Of a DNA stretch of 64,000 nucleotides, positions 45,893-56,194 are shown piece after piece. Below the pieces are notes generated by a model that had not been told where the DNA came from, did no database searches, and saw only the letters and a list, made by a program, of their open reading frames with translations. Position 1 is the stretch's first letter; every line of letters begins with the position of its first letter. Origin of the DNA: Chloroflexi bacterium AL-N1 (lineage in GTDB: Bacteria; Chloroflexota; Chloroflexia; Chloroflexales; Roseiflexaceae); the NCBI GenBank assembly GCA_013122435.1, contig WYDT01000021.1, positions 1-64,000 of the forward strand, written 5' to 3'. The position numbers were made by a program, and so were the translations under genes.

Positions 45893-47431
45893 CTACATGG
45901 TTGCTCCTACAATCCAGGGATTAAACTCTTCCTCACCGATACCTTGTGCTTCACTCAGGCTCAATTCACCTGAGGCCACCGCAATCCATTTTTCGAAGAT
46001 TTCGCGCCCAATTTCTTCGACACTTGTGTTCTCAAGAATACGACCTGCATTGATGTCCATATCGCCCCACATACGTTCGTAGATGGCGGTATTTGTCGAG
46101 ACCTTAATGCTGGGAACTGGGCGAAAGCCAAAGCAACTCCCGCGGCCAGTGGTAAACGTGATGAGATTGCAGCCACCCGCGACCTGTCCTGTCACCGATA
46201 CCGGATCATAGCCAGGTGAATCCATAAAGGTAAACCCATGATCAACAACTGGTTCGGCATATTCGTACACTGCCTGAAGTGGCATGCTACCTCCCTTTGC
46301 CAGGGCCCCTAGCGATTTCTCATAGATCGTGGTCAGTCCACCAGACTTGTTTCCTGGTGTGGGGTTGTTATCAATCACAAAGCCATTTCGTTCGGTGTAG
46401 TCTTCCCACCACCGAATACGTTCAATTAATCGCTCTCCCACTGACCGTTCAACCGCGCGTCGTATCAGCATATGTTCGGCACCATAGACTTCGGGAGTCT
46501 CACCGAGCACAGCCGTGCCACCCTGTTCAACCAGCAGATCTACCGCGTGCCCAAGGGCGGGGTTGGCCGTAATGCCGCTAAAGCCATCGCTGCCACCACA
46601 CTGGAGTGCCACCGCGAGATCGCTCACCGGGATAGGCTCACGGCGTGCCTCATTCGCGCTTGGAAGCATGGCTGCCACAGCCTGTACGCCCTCTTCAATA
46701 GTTGCTGCAACACCGCCGATATCTTGAATGCCCATATAGGTGGGGAGACGAAAGTCGTTGAGTTGTTGTGAAGCTAGCAGTGATTCAAATTGATTAACTT
46801 CGCACCCTAGCCCAACAAACAGATATCCAGCAACATTGGGATGGCATGCAAATCCAGCTAGTGTGCGTTGCAACATATCCAACTCAGGGCTACCATCGCG
46901 CGTGCCACAGCCGTTTTTATGGCTTAAACCGACGATGTCCGTAACATTTGGAAATTGTGGGAGCAGTTCTGCACAAGCACGTGTAGCAATGGCCCGTACC
47001 ACATGGGCTGAGCAGTTCACGGTGCTAATAATCACGATAGTGTTGCGTGTTCCCGCACGCCCGTGTGACCGGCGATAGCCCATAAAGGTACGACGTTCAG
47101 CTTCTGGAACATACGCAATAGGCCGTATGTCTGTGCCAAACTCATACGTCACATGGGTGTCGCCTACAGCCAGGTTATGTGAATGTACATGATCACCAGG
47201 TACAATCGGGCTGGTTGCAAAGCCAACAATCTGCCCATAGCGTCGCACGGGCTGGCCTGTTTCGATGGACCGCAACGCACATTTATGCCCCGCCATAACA
47301 TCAGCATTGAGTGTCACTATTTGCTTGCCAAGGGTGATACGCCGACCTGCGTAGAGCGGTGCAAGGGCAATCACAATGTTATCGTCTGGGTGTAGTTGTA
47401 ATGCAGGCGTATCTTGCAACGTTATCAACAT
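45893..47431 (-). CDS. UxaA-family hydro-lyase (altronate/galactarate dehydratase-like)
   Basis: A 512-residue protein. The N-terminal SAF domain (about residues 1-85; LHPDDNIVIALAPL, MAGHKCALRSIETGQPVRRYG) and the large UxaA/GarD catalytic domain (VGLSHKNGCGTRDGSPELDM, LQCGGSDGFSGITANPALG, GNKSGGLTTIYEKSLGALAKGG, FTTGRGSCFGFRPVPSIKVS) are both present. It dehydrates a sugar acid such as altronate or galactarate; the exact substrate is unknown. I use the ATG at 47431, preceded by GGAG; the frame is open to a TTG at 47443. Confidence 0.9.
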   Translation of the reverse strand: MLITLQDTPALQLHPDDNIVIALAPLYAGRRITLGKQIVTLNADVMAGHKCALRSIETGQPVRRYGQIVGFATSPIVPGDHVHSHNLAVGDTHVTYEFGTDIRPIAYVPEAERRTFMGYRRSHGRAGTRNTIVIISTVNCSAHVVRAIATRACAELLPQFPNVTDIVGLSHKNGCGTRDGSPELDMLQRTLAGFACHPNVAGYLFVGLGCEVNQFESLLASQQLNDFRLPTYMGIQDIGGVAATIEEGVQAVAAMLPSANEARREPIPVSDLAVALQCGGSDGFSGITANPALGHAVDLLVEQGGTAVLGETPEVYGAEHMLIRRAVERSVGERLIERIRWWEDYTERNGFVIDNNPTPGNKSGGLTTIYEKSLGALAKGGSMPLQAVYEYAEPVVDHGFTFMDSPGYDPVSVTGQVAGGCNLITFTTGRGSCFGFRPVPSIKVSTNTAIYERMWGDMDINAGRILENTSVEEIGREIFEKWIAVASGELSLSEAQGIGEEEFNPWIVGATM

Positions 47432-47752
47432 AGTGAACTCCAATCACATGGGATCGATGTCTTTCCTGTTGTTGTATTACCGATCCCTTTTTATGTTTTT
47501 GTATGCCAACATTGTACAAAGTTACTACTTCTACGGTAGGTTTCAAGCATATATGTATTGCGTTGTTAGGAAAACACACTCATGTTGTGATATTAGTAAC
47601 AATATTACTACATACACTACGTACCCGTGGAGAGTGCTGGATGGCTATTTAATACAAAACTACTAAAGGGTGTACCAATCTCTTACAAAGGCTCTATGGT
47701 ACAATGCTATTTCTTGCGATATCTAGGCTAATTCTCAACAGGAGCTAGAACA
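47432..47752. other. Divergent promoter region, no gene
   Basis: A 321-base A+T-rich gap between the divergent UxaA and ThyX-like genes. A tacaat at 47699-47704 may be the -10 for the ThyX-like gene, but its -35 is unclear. I see nothing else in it. Confidence 0.5.
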
Positions 47753-49399
47753 GTGACAACACCTGCACGTGATCTCTGGGGTGACCGTTTCAACGAAAAC
47801 GAACAGACGTTGCTGGCACCATTCGTAACCGATCTGGATCAGTCTGTCTTTGGGTTACGCAATCTGCCTGAAGTGGTGAAAGGCGCTTTATTTTCACGCT
47901 ACAGTCGTTCTGACAAAAGTCTACGTCGTATTCTTTTAGACGAATTTATCAATGCTCCAGAGTCGGGTTTCGCGGCGATTGTGGGGAGTGCACGCGAAAC
48001 GGGGACAGAACAACTCGTTGCCACTCAGCAGGCCGAGGCGTTCTACGAGCGGGTGTTGATTGGTTATGGTGATGATTCGGTCGCTGAGTTGGGTGGTGCT
48101 CACCTGGCCTGTGAGGGGATTAGCAATATTGCAGCAAAAGCGTTAGAGGACAGTCGGATTGGCATCAGCCCGTTGGAGAAGTCGACGCGGTATGTGGTGT
48201 TCAATCGTAAACGTGACGGACGCTATCATTATCTACGTGAACCAGCGCTTATGACCTCATGTCACGCGGATCGTTATGAGGCGACCCTCGACCATCTGTT
48301 TGATACCTACAGTTCATTGCTGGAGCCAACAATGGCTTTTGTGCGTGAGCGAACGCCACGTGATGAGCAGACCTCTGAGCGTGCCTACAACAGCGCTACA
48401 CGTGCCAAGGCGTGTGATGTACTGCGTGGGTTGCTGCCAATGGCGACCCTGACCAACGTTGGTTTGTTTGGCAATGGTCGTGCATTCGAGTATCTGCTTA
48501 CCAAACTTTACGCCTCCCCATTTGATGAGTTGCGTGATCTGGCTGGTTCCATGCAACATGCGCTCGATGTCTTGATTCCTTCCTTTGTGAAGCGTGCCAA
48601 GAATGAACGTGGCCAAGCTTATCAGCAGTATCTGCGCGATGCACGCGAACGTGTTGCTGGCCTTGCTGACAAGTATGTGCCGCAACCAAATTCGTCTCAG
48701 GCGCCTGCTCAATCGGCTGTACAATTGGTTGAGTACGATCCTCACGCTGAAGCTAAAGTCGTTGCTGTAATCCTCTATCCATACCTTGATCTACCGCTGA
48801 CTGCTGCGCGTGAGATCGTTGACCAACTCGCTGCTGAGGAGCGATTGACGCTATTGCGGGCATATGTTGGTGATCGGCAGAATCGCTTTCATCGGCCCGG
48901 TCGGGCATTTGAGGAAGCTTACTATACCTTCGATATTCTAGCGGATTTGGGTGCCTACCGCGATATGCAGCGCCACCGCATGCTTACACAGGAACGTCAG
49001 GATTATACCGTACGCCATGGTTTTATCACACCATCGGAGCTGATCGAAGCGGGACTGTCTGGGCGTTACAACGCTGCGTTGGAGCAGGCAGCCGAAGCCT
49101 TTGACATCGTCGTTACCGATCTGCCCGAACCGGCACAGTATGTGGTGCCAATGGCGTTTCGGGTGCGTTGGCGGATCATGCTGAATCTGCGTGAGTTGTA
49201 TCACTTGTGTGAATTGCGTTCTGCGCCGCAGGGCCACCCAACCTACCGGGCCATTGCTCAGTCGATGTATACACAGGTGCGTGATGTACACCCGACGCTA
49301 GCCGAGGGGATGCGCTTTGTGGATATGTACGAGTACGCTCTAGAGCGCATCGACGCCGAACGACGACTGGATGCGAAGCTGACACAGAAAACCGTATAA
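47753..49399 (+). CDS. Tandem ThyX-like (FAD-dependent thymidylate synthase fold) protein
   Basis: A 548-residue protein, about twice the usual ThyX length, made of two ThyX-type repeats. The first has GYGDDSVAELGGAHLACEGI and SPLEKSTRYVVFN (residues 139-151), which matches the C-terminal part of the ThyX motif. The second has FEEAYYTFDILADLGAYRDMQRHRMLTQERQDY (RHR at about 406-408), which matches the first part of RHRxxS. Ser is replaced by Thr, so each half has only part of the motif. It may be a working intramolecular pair or a non-thymidylate relative. The start is GTG at 47753, with AGGAG upstream. Confidence 0.85.
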   Translation: MTTPARDLWGDRFNENEQTLLAPFVTDLDQSVFGLRNLPEVVKGALFSRYSRSDKSLRRILLDEFINAPESGFAAIVGSARETGTEQLVATQQAEAFYERVLIGYGDDSVAELGGAHLACEGISNIAAKALEDSRIGISPLEKSTRYVVFNRKRDGRYHYLREPALMTSCHADRYEATLDHLFDTYSSLLEPTMAFVRERTPRDEQTSERAYNSATRAKACDVLRGLLPMATLTNVGLFGNGRAFEYLLTKLYASPFDELRDLAGSMQHALDVLIPSFVKRAKNERGQAYQQYLRDARERVAGLADKYVPQPNSSQAPAQSAVQLVEYDPHAEAKVVAVILYPYLDLPLTAAREIVDQLAAEERLTLLRAYVGDRQNRFHRPGRAFEEAYYTFDILADLGAYRDMQRHRMLTQERQDYTVRHGFITPSELIEAGLSGRYNAALEQAAEAFDIVVTDLPEPAQYVVPMAFRVRWRIMLNLRELYHLCELRSAPQGHPTYRAIAQSMYTQVRDVHPTLAEGMRFVDMYEYALERIDAERRLDAKLTQKTV

Positions 49400-49798
49400 C
49401 GACCAACACAGGAAAATAAAATGGCATTGCTTTTGGCACAGATAGGTATTGTTTGCTATAACAATGCCGCTTTAAATATGAATATTCTTTGACTATTACC
49501 GCTTGACTTTTCTGAACAATTGTAATATATTACAAATAGTTAAATTAAGTAAATATTAATAAAGCGCTGGTTTTTCTGTGGTAGGTCTATGACTTACTGT
49601 GTATAAAGCATCACTTTTGGCCCACAACTACAGGTGTTGTTTGATCGCAGATTATGCGCCAGTGCATGTACTTTATCAAACAATCACCCAGTCAAACAAG
49701 AAAGGATATGCCAGACTGTTTCATTTTCTCTATTACTACAAAAAACTACACCTGAGGTTTAGTGTTGGATGTTTTAGATTATTAGGAGGACCATAACT
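49400..49798. other. Upstream region of the GH74 gene
   Basis: A 399-base A+T-rich gap containing the promoter at 49503-49531 and a leader of about 260 bases. A loose pair of ggcattg/caatgcc arms (49424-49470) follows the ThyX-like gene and might end its transcript. No gene is seen. Confidence 0.5.
49503..49531 (+). promoter_or_regulatory. Sigma-70-type promoter for the GH74 gene
   Basis: TTGACT (49503-49508), a 17-base spacer and TATATT (49526-49531), about 265 bases before the ATG at 49799. Confidence 0.5.
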
Positions 49799-52660
49799 AT
49801 GTTACGATCACGATGGCGTTCTCGTACTTTGGCATTCTTGTGTCTCTGTACCATCTTCAGTAGTCTTGTTTTGTACGCAGCTACATCCCGTGCTGCCGCT
49901 TCAGATATTTCAGCTAACTATGAATGGAAAACGCTCAAGACCGGAGCCGGTGGGTTTGTCACCGGAATGGATGTGCATCCAGATGGTGATGTCGTCTATG
50001 CCTGGACTGATGTCGGGGGTGCCTATCGTCTCAATCTTGCCACACAAACATGGAAGCAAGTGGTGACTGCCCAATCGATACCTACTAGTGATGTTGTATT
50101 AGATCAGTATGAAGGTTCACTTGGTCTTGTTTCTGCACCAAGCGATAAAAACCGTGCTTACCTTTTTTTCAATACGAAGTCCAACACTATGGTGGTTTAT
50201 CGTAGCGATAACCGAGGTGATACTTGGGAACGTACTAACCTGGAGGTTATGGGTGGTGCTAATCGCGATGGTCGTCAGCAAGGACCTCATATCGCGGTTG
50301 ATCCAGTTAACAAGGATGTTGTCTATGTGGCCACCGCAGAACAGGGTCTCTACAAAACTGAAAATGCTGGTGAGCAATGGACACAAGTCCCAACCAATCA
50401 AGTCCCGACCGGGACCAGCAAAAATTTTGGTCTCTCAAATGTAGTGATTGATGCGAGCAGTGGCACTGTTGATGGCAAGACCAAGACTGTTTATGTTAGT
50501 GCCCACCAACAAGGGATTTATCGCTCAACTAATGCAGGCGTTACATGGGAAAAGCTTCCTGGTGGTGCCAGTGCGCTCAACGGTCGTGTTCAAGACATTG
50601 AGGTGGCTTCAGATGGTACTGTGTATATAGCGTTGCTTTCTACCAAACAGATATGGCGTTTAGAGAGTGATACATGGGCAGAGATTACTCCGCCATCAGG
50701 TTCCAGTTTTGCTGATGTTGCGGTTTCACCCAATGACCCTTGCTTAGTTTATGCCTTCACAAATGGAGGAGATCCCTGGCGTTCAACTAACTGTGGTGTG
50801 GAATGGACAAAATTGACCAAAGATCGTACGGCAAATGATATTCCCTGGTTAGCTTGGACTGAGGAAGAGTTTATGTCGGTTGGGGAAGTGTTGTTTGATC
50901 CGTCTGATGCAAATACCTTGTGGTTTGCCCAGGGCATTGGTGTGTGGACGGCGTCCGTTACTGGCGAAGAAGAGAATGTGGCGTGGAACTCTGTAAGTGC
51001 CGGTATTGAAGAGTTGGTAACTAATGACATTGTGGTTCCTCCTGGTGGTAAGCCAGTAGCTGCACATTGGGACCGCGCCCTGTTCCACTATGAGGACCTC
51101 GATAGTTACCCGGCTGAACACGGCGTGACCCCCCGATTCAATAGTGGCTGGGATGTAGATTTCTCTGCTCAAAACCCTGAGTTCCTGGTTGCCCTAGTAG
51201 ATGATCATCGTCGCTGTTGTAGTGCATTCGTTGGCCCTGATAATCAAAGTGGCTATTCAACCGATGGTGGGAAATCGTGGACGGTCTTCCCCTCTATCAC
51301 CAATGGAACCCACCCCAAAGACTTACAGTTTGGAAATATTGCTGTAGCAGCTAATGATACCAACAATATCGTGACGTTGCCAACTTACAATAAGCTTGGT
51401 TACTATAGTCAAGATCGTGGTACGACCTGGAAACAGTTTAGCCTCCCTGGCACCGACAAAGGGTCTCACTTTCAATTCTATCTAACCCGTAGAGTGTTGG
51501 CGTCAGATAGTGTGTTAGACAATACATTTTATCTGTATCATGAAAACGAGGGACTGTATCGAAGTGAAAATGGTGGTGAAACGTGGGTACAGGTAAGTGA
51601 TGATAGTCTGCCTACGAAGTTCCCAGTTGGCACATTTAACGCGACACTCGCTACTGTACCAGGCAAAGCCGGACATCTCTGCTACACACCAGGCTTTCTA
51701 GATGAACAAGACACCGGTATCTATTGTTCGCAAGATGGTGGAGCAAGTTGGAACGAGTTGCCAGGACCAGCACGGGTCTCCACCTTTGGCTTTGGGAAAG
51801 CAGCAACTGCCGATGGGTATCCAGCTATCTATTTGCAGGGTATTGTTAATGGGCTTGAAGGTATCTGGCGGTCCACTGATGCGGGTCAGAGTTGGGACCG
51901 TACAATTGACTATCCCCTGGGTATCTATGATAAGGCCAATGCGATCAGTGGTGATCCTGATGTGTTTGGGCGAGTTTATGTAGGATTTGGTGGCAGTGGA
52001 TTAACATATGGAGATGTCAAAGATGCGGCTGGAATCCCAACAGCGACTCCTATCCAACCGACAGCGACGCCAACCCCAGCGCCCGTTCAACTGGAGTTAC
52101 CGCAGGTTTCTACACCACCAACGATTGATGGTGACCTGATAGCGGAAGGGTGGTCTCTTGATACCCCTATCACCAAGCTGATTGAAGGGGCCACGGATAA
52201 CAGCGGGAGTTTTGGCCTCGTCTGGGATCAGGAATATCTCTACATCGGAGTGAATGTAATTGATGATAGCCTTGTCAATGATAGTGAACTGGCGTGGGTT
52301 GATGATAGTATCGAGGTATATCTTGATGGGAACAATGATCGGGCAACCAGTTACAATGTAGAAACCGATCGGCAAATTGTCCTTGGATGGGATGATGCAA
52401 CGCTGTGGGAACAGAATGGCCAGACTGATGGCATCGTGTCTGCTATTACAGTGACTGATACAGGATATAGTGCGGAGTTTGCTATTCCGTGGAGCAATAT
52501 CAATCAGACAGCCGCAGTCGGATTTCAGTTTGGTATCGATATTGGCATAAACGATGATGACGATGGGATGGCCCGCGATGGACAATTGTTGACCTATGGC
52601 ACCAATAATAATTGGCAGAGTCTTGCCGCACTTGGCTCAGCCATCCTTACTGATAACTAA
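49799..52660 (+). CDS. Secreted GH74 xyloglucanase with CBM9
   Basis: A 953-residue exported enzyme. A signal peptide (MLRSRWRSRTLAFLCLCTIF to about residue 34) is followed by a GH74 double propeller (about 40-745) with the family start GAGGFVTGMDVHPDGDVVYA, TDVGGAYRLN and about nine Asp-box-like turns (YRSDNRGDTWER, YRSTNAGVTWEK, WRSTDAGQSWDR). A Thr/Pro linker (TPIQPTATPTPAPVQ) leads to a C-terminal CBM9 domain (TPPTIDGDLIAEGWS...WVDDSIEVYLDG) that binds sugar chains. It should cut xyloglucan or related beta-1,4-glucans outside the cell. GGAGG lies upstream of the ATG. Confidence 0.95.
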   Translation: MLRSRWRSRTLAFLCLCTIFSSLVLYAATSRAAASDISANYEWKTLKTGAGGFVTGMDVHPDGDVVYAWTDVGGAYRLNLATQTWKQVVTAQSIPTSDVVLDQYEGSLGLVSAPSDKNRAYLFFNTKSNTMVVYRSDNRGDTWERTNLEVMGGANRDGRQQGPHIAVDPVNKDVVYVATAEQGLYKTENAGEQWTQVPTNQVPTGTSKNFGLSNVVIDASSGTVDGKTKTVYVSAHQQGIYRSTNAGVTWEKLPGGASALNGRVQDIEVASDGTVYIALLSTKQIWRLESDTWAEITPPSGSSFADVAVSPNDPCLVYAFTNGGDPWRSTNCGVEWTKLTKDRTANDIPWLAWTEEEFMSVGEVLFDPSDANTLWFAQGIGVWTASVTGEEENVAWNSVSAGIEELVTNDIVVPPGGKPVAAHWDRALFHYEDLDSYPAEHGVTPRFNSGWDVDFSAQNPEFLVALVDDHRRCCSAFVGPDNQSGYSTDGGKSWTVFPSITNGTHPKDLQFGNIAVAANDTNNIVTLPTYNKLGYYSQDRGTTWKQFSLPGTDKGSHFQFYLTRRVLASDSVLDNTFYLYHENEGLYRSENGGETWVQVSDDSLPTKFPVGTFNATLATVPGKAGHLCYTPGFLDEQDTGIYCSQDGGASWNELPGPARVSTFGFGKAATADGYPAIYLQGIVNGLEGIWRSTDAGQSWDRTIDYPLGIYDKANAISGDPDVFGRVYVGFGGSGLTYGDVKDAAGIPTATPIQPTATPTPAPVQLELPQVSTPPTIDGDLIAEGWSLDTPITKLIEGATDNSGSFGLVWDQEYLYIGVNVIDDSLVNDSELAWVDDSIEVYLDGNNDRATSYNVETDRQIVLGWDDATLWEQNGQTDGIVSAITVTDTGYSAEFAIPWSNINQTAAVGFQFGIDIGINDDDDGMARDGQLLTYGTNNNWQSLAALGSAILTDN

Positions 52661-52679
52661 ACAGATAAGTTGCCTCTCT

Positions 52680-52725
52680 AGTCTTGTGACTGCTCAGTAG
52701 TATTACTGCAAGTGGTCACAAGGCT
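52680..52725 (+). terminator. Hairpin after the GH74 gene
   Basis: Arms agtcttgtgac (52680-52690) and gtcacaaggct (52715-52725) pair with one wobble. It lies 20 bases after the stop. No T-run follows directly. Confidence 0.45.
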
Positions 52726-53039
52726 ACAATAATGAGATGTTTTGTAGTCTTGTGTACTTCCAGATCTCTTAAACATATTGCAAATTGAGAAGATGTCTAC
52801 TTGAAGTTCAATAACCCCTGTCTCAGCAAAGTTGTTATTTTTTTACATAGATATTCTATATTGATACTTGAATGTTATACATAAATATAGCAATATAATT
52901 AATTGCTATAGGTCTGGAAATTTTGCCACTGAGAGGTTATATACGATAGTAATACATTTGTGGTTACTGATTATGCTGAATTCAACGGGCTATTGGTAGA
53001 CTGGAGTAAGTGGAACGTGCTTGAGACACTTGGTAGATT

Positions 53040-53250
53040 CATCACCAAACTATCATACCTATGCCATTGAATGGGAACCAGATCAGATACGCTGGTATAT
53101 CGATGGTGTGCAAACGCCTGCCTGGTATGGTCCAAATGTACCTGATGAGCCAATGTAGATCATTCTTGATACGGTAGTCCAGATGGCAGTACGGTTTCCC
53201 GTGCCTATCATTCTATTGATTATATGCGTGTGTGGCAGAGACAGTGGTAG
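53040..53250 (+). pseudogene. Remnant of a GH16 endoglucanase C-terminus
   Basis: One frame from 53051 reads YHTYAIEWEPDQIRWYIDG, which is the C-terminal GH16 substrate-side segment, then ends at TAG (53157-53159). A second frame downstream reads SRAYHSIDYMRVWQR to a stop near 53250, the usual end of GH16. The catalytic part is missing, so this is a decayed fragment. It lies behind the GH74 gene, in keeping with a former glucan-degradation cluster. The flanking DNA (52726-53039 and 53251-53425) holds no gene that I can see. Confidence 0.7.
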
Positions 53251-53425
53251 ATCTTTACTGTAATACTTTTAGAACTGACTTTTATAGTATATTCACAGAG
53301 GTCAGTTCTTTCACTATTCTAATGACTCATGCTGCTAAACAGCGACGATTGATAGGCCGTCTTTTTCTTTGCTAGAGAAGCTAATTATATAGCGTTCTTA
53401 AAAATATATATGTTTACATAATTGA

Positions 53426-55726
53426 TTATTGAGTATGCTTGATCAGTATGGTAAAGTTTCCCAGGTATTCAATAAAAATGAGTGACCGTGAGTCGTTTGT
53501 AACAGATTTTTGTTCGTATATGAGCATATCTCCTTCTGAAGAATAAATGTGAAGTGTATCCTGCTCAATTCCCTCAAAAACTAATTCACTTGGTACGGCG
53601 TTAAAAAATTCTAGTGTAATAGTAGAACCTTGTTTGTAGATATCTAGCAGTCGTGCATTAGAACTATAAAGTCTAGGTAAGCGAGGCGTACTGCCACGAA
53701 CAATTTGGATCTGATGAGATCCCATCACCAGCCATCGTTCAGGAATTTGTAGTGAACATTCGATTGTGCGACCAGCAAAGAGCCATCTATGCACTTCCTC
53801 GCCGATATCGGTTGCAACAATATGAAGCACGCATGTACGATATTGAAAATATGTAACACTGTCCACAAGCATGCTAGCCCGAACTGCCAATCCTTGAGGT
53901 AGCGACTGAAGTAGTAATGCAGTAACACTTGTGATAAGAGGAGCAATGCAAAATGGTAGCCCACGCCATCCTTCTAGGTCTTGTTGATATTCAATAATTG
54001 CGTGTGTCATAGGATATTTAGTTGTAACACACCCAGATTCGTCAATTTCACTGGTAATCATCGTCTCAAAATCCTTATCAGGAAGCCTCCATTCTTTGAG
54101 AAAGTGACTGAGCGTATTCCACGCACTGTAGTTATATGGTTTAACTTGCGTTCCGTGGGTATATAAGTGATATGCACTTCTTAAGGTTGTTAATGTATCG
54201 AAGAAAAAGGGTCCTAGGGTAACGGCCCAGGTATATTCTAGGACATCTCCCTCTTCAAAGGCATCCCATAAAGTTGTATCGTTATCGAAGAATAATAAAC
54301 TGGAGTAAAACAAACCATCTTGGTTGATAAATTGGCTTTGTAACGATTGTTTAAGCTGGTTAGTAAATGCGTAATAGTGCGATAACTGTTGATGCTCAAT
54401 CTGTGCAGCATCAAGAAGTATAATGAGCATACAAAGAACATTGTACATGTTACTGTTTTGATAAAGACTGGCAAGATGAGTTATTCGTCGTTCTTTATGC
54501 TGATACTCTTCTGGTGGATCGACAACCAATGTCCCATTAACAGGATCGTAGCCAAAGAGTGGAGAGCTTGACATAAGAATCTCACCTCGTGTTTGACTCA
54601 TAAACAACTGGTGATGAGTGTCATATTTTGTGTTAATAACATAATTCATACTATTAACAAGCTTGACCAATTGAGAAGTGTCTAAATATATAGGGTTTCC
54701 AGTTGTTTGGTATAGGGTATAAAGACTAAGGACAGCATAGTAAAGACCATCATCTTCTGTCTTTGTCCAACGGGTTCCTACAATCTGCAAAAATTCATTT
54801 ACAGTATGTCCCCCATGTTGAAATTGACGTGATGGATTATCAAGCAAAAAAGGAGTCCACAAAGCCAACAATGACGGAGCCCCTGCTTTGGCAAGATATG
54901 AACATGCCATTCCTCCATCACGAATCCATTGCAAATGGTAGATACGATTAAGTGCAGCAATGCAGGCACCACCCGCATCAATTTGAGAGAACAGTACCCG
55001 TTTATTGAAGTTTAAGCTATGTTGCCATTCAGAATGTGACGATGTAATAGCAGGTGACTGTAGTGGAGCTGAGAGATCTTGTTCAACTTGCTTTGTAAGA
55101 ACCGAAAGAGATTTATTCCCCAGTATTTTGAGTGAGCATTGAACTTGATAGAGTGATTCTTCTGCTCCCATTATAACGATGTCTTCATCCATTATCTGGA
55201 TTGCGATTGTGGCATCAGGAAGTTGTCGTATACGATTCTCTTCAAAGCCCGGAAAAGCGAGAAATGATACAATACGTTCTCCTCTGTCAATAAACATCTC
55301 TGTAATCAACCCATCATCGAGGTTGAATTGTACATGAGGCTTTACAAGGATCAACAAGGGATGTCTTGCAGCCAATGCAAAACAATTTTGATGAGGAAAA
55401 TTGAGTATTGTAAGTATATTCTGGGCTTGACTCAGTCCAGCACGTGTATGTATTTTCGTTATAAATGGATCGTATCCAAAGTATTGTATAGAGGCAGAGC
55501 CAATTTCTGGCAAGGTACAAGAGGCAAAAATGGTTGTAAAAATGTCTCGATTTGAGAAGTTACGTGCACGAAATTCTTTACGACGAAAGGCATTAGGTTT
55601 ATAGGTTATTTCACATTCAGTGTATGTTTGATGAAACATCATTGAAAGCCGATTTCCACATCGATTTTGGTAAACTAAATTATTTACACCTTCCTCGATT
55701 AGTGATGATGGATAGTAGTGATTCAT
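53426..55726 (-). CDS. (alpha/alpha)6-barrel glycosidase-like protein
   Basis: A 766-residue protein. The N-terminal 270 residues are strand-rich (super-sandwich-like). The C-terminal two thirds form a six-hairpin domain with the conserved HLQWIRDGGMACSYLAKAG, WTKTEDDGLYYAVLSLYTLY and GDVLEYTWAVTLGPF, as in glucoamylase- or glycogen-debranching-like families. The likely catalytic acids are within these segments, but the exact family and substrate are not clear. No signal peptide is seen. I use the ATG at 55726, with GGAAG upstream; the frame is open to 55795. A+T-rich compared with most neighbours. Confidence 0.78.
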   Translation of the reverse strand: MNHYYPSSLIEEGVNNLVYQNRCGNRLSMMFHQTYTECEITYKPNAFRRKEFRARNFSNRDIFTTIFASCTLPEIGSASIQYFGYDPFITKIHTRAGLSQAQNILTILNFPHQNCFALAARHPLLILVKPHVQFNLDDGLITEMFIDRGERIVSFLAFPGFEENRIRQLPDATIAIQIMDEDIVIMGAEESLYQVQCSLKILGNKSLSVLTKQVEQDLSAPLQSPAITSSHSEWQHSLNFNKRVLFSQIDAGGACIAALNRIYHLQWIRDGGMACSYLAKAGAPSLLALWTPFLLDNPSRQFQHGGHTVNEFLQIVGTRWTKTEDDGLYYAVLSLYTLYQTTGNPIYLDTSQLVKLVNSMNYVINTKYDTHHQLFMSQTRGEILMSSSPLFGYDPVNGTLVVDPPEEYQHKERRITHLASLYQNSNMYNVLCMLIILLDAAQIEHQQLSHYYAFTNQLKQSLQSQFINQDGLFYSSLLFFDNDTTLWDAFEEGDVLEYTWAVTLGPFFFDTLTTLRSAYHLYTHGTQVKPYNYSAWNTLSHFLKEWRLPDKDFETMITSEIDESGCVTTKYPMTHAIIEYQQDLEGWRGLPFCIAPLITSVTALLLQSLPQGLAVRASMLVDSVTYFQYRTCVLHIVATDIGEEVHRWLFAGRTIECSLQIPERWLVMGSHQIQIVRGSTPRLPRLYSSNARLLDIYKQGSTITLEFFNAVPSELVFEGIEQDTLHIYSSEGDMLIYEQKSVTNDSRSLIFIEYLGNFTILIKHTQ

Positions 55727-55883
55727 AAATGCTTCCAATTTAAGTAAACTATAGCTATAGTTATATATTATAAGTCTCTTATATATTTGATGCAAAGATG
55801 TTGAACTTTATACCTTGTACTGACCCCTGAGATTGGACACGGTGCTGAATGTCGTACCATAGTCCATGAAAGGGAGTCGTCAG

Positions 55884-56194
55884 ATGAGCAAGAGACGCAC
55901 GTTTACCGCAGAGTTCAAGAGCCAGGTCGTGCTGCAATTGCTGTCAGGCGCGACGAGCAGGGCGGAACTGTGCCGCGAGCATTAGCTCACCTCACAGATG
56001 GTCGGCAACTGGAAGCAGCAGTTTCTCGCCGCCGCGCCGCAGGTCTTCGCGACGGGCGATGCCGACAGCGACGAGCAGGCACGCATCGCCGAATTGGCGT
56101 GCCTGGTCGGGCGACTGACGATGGATCTGGCCATTGCAAAAACAGCCTCCCGTTTGTTGGATGGGATGCGGGGCAGAAACGGCGGGCAGCCATG
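55884..56194 (+). pseudogene. IS3-family orfA (transposase helix-turn-helix part), interrupted
   Basis: The frame from ATG 55884 (MSKRRTFTAEFKSQVVLQLL) is the usual orfA start. A TAG at 55983-55985 follows REH, where a Gln codon (CAG) is expected. The frame continues as LTSQMVGNWKQQFL and ends near 56194. Confidence 0.85.

Noticed and set aside
49561..49575. agcgct upstream of the GH74 gene as a LacI-type site
   Set aside because: Only the central six bases match the operator at 14821; the arms do not pair.
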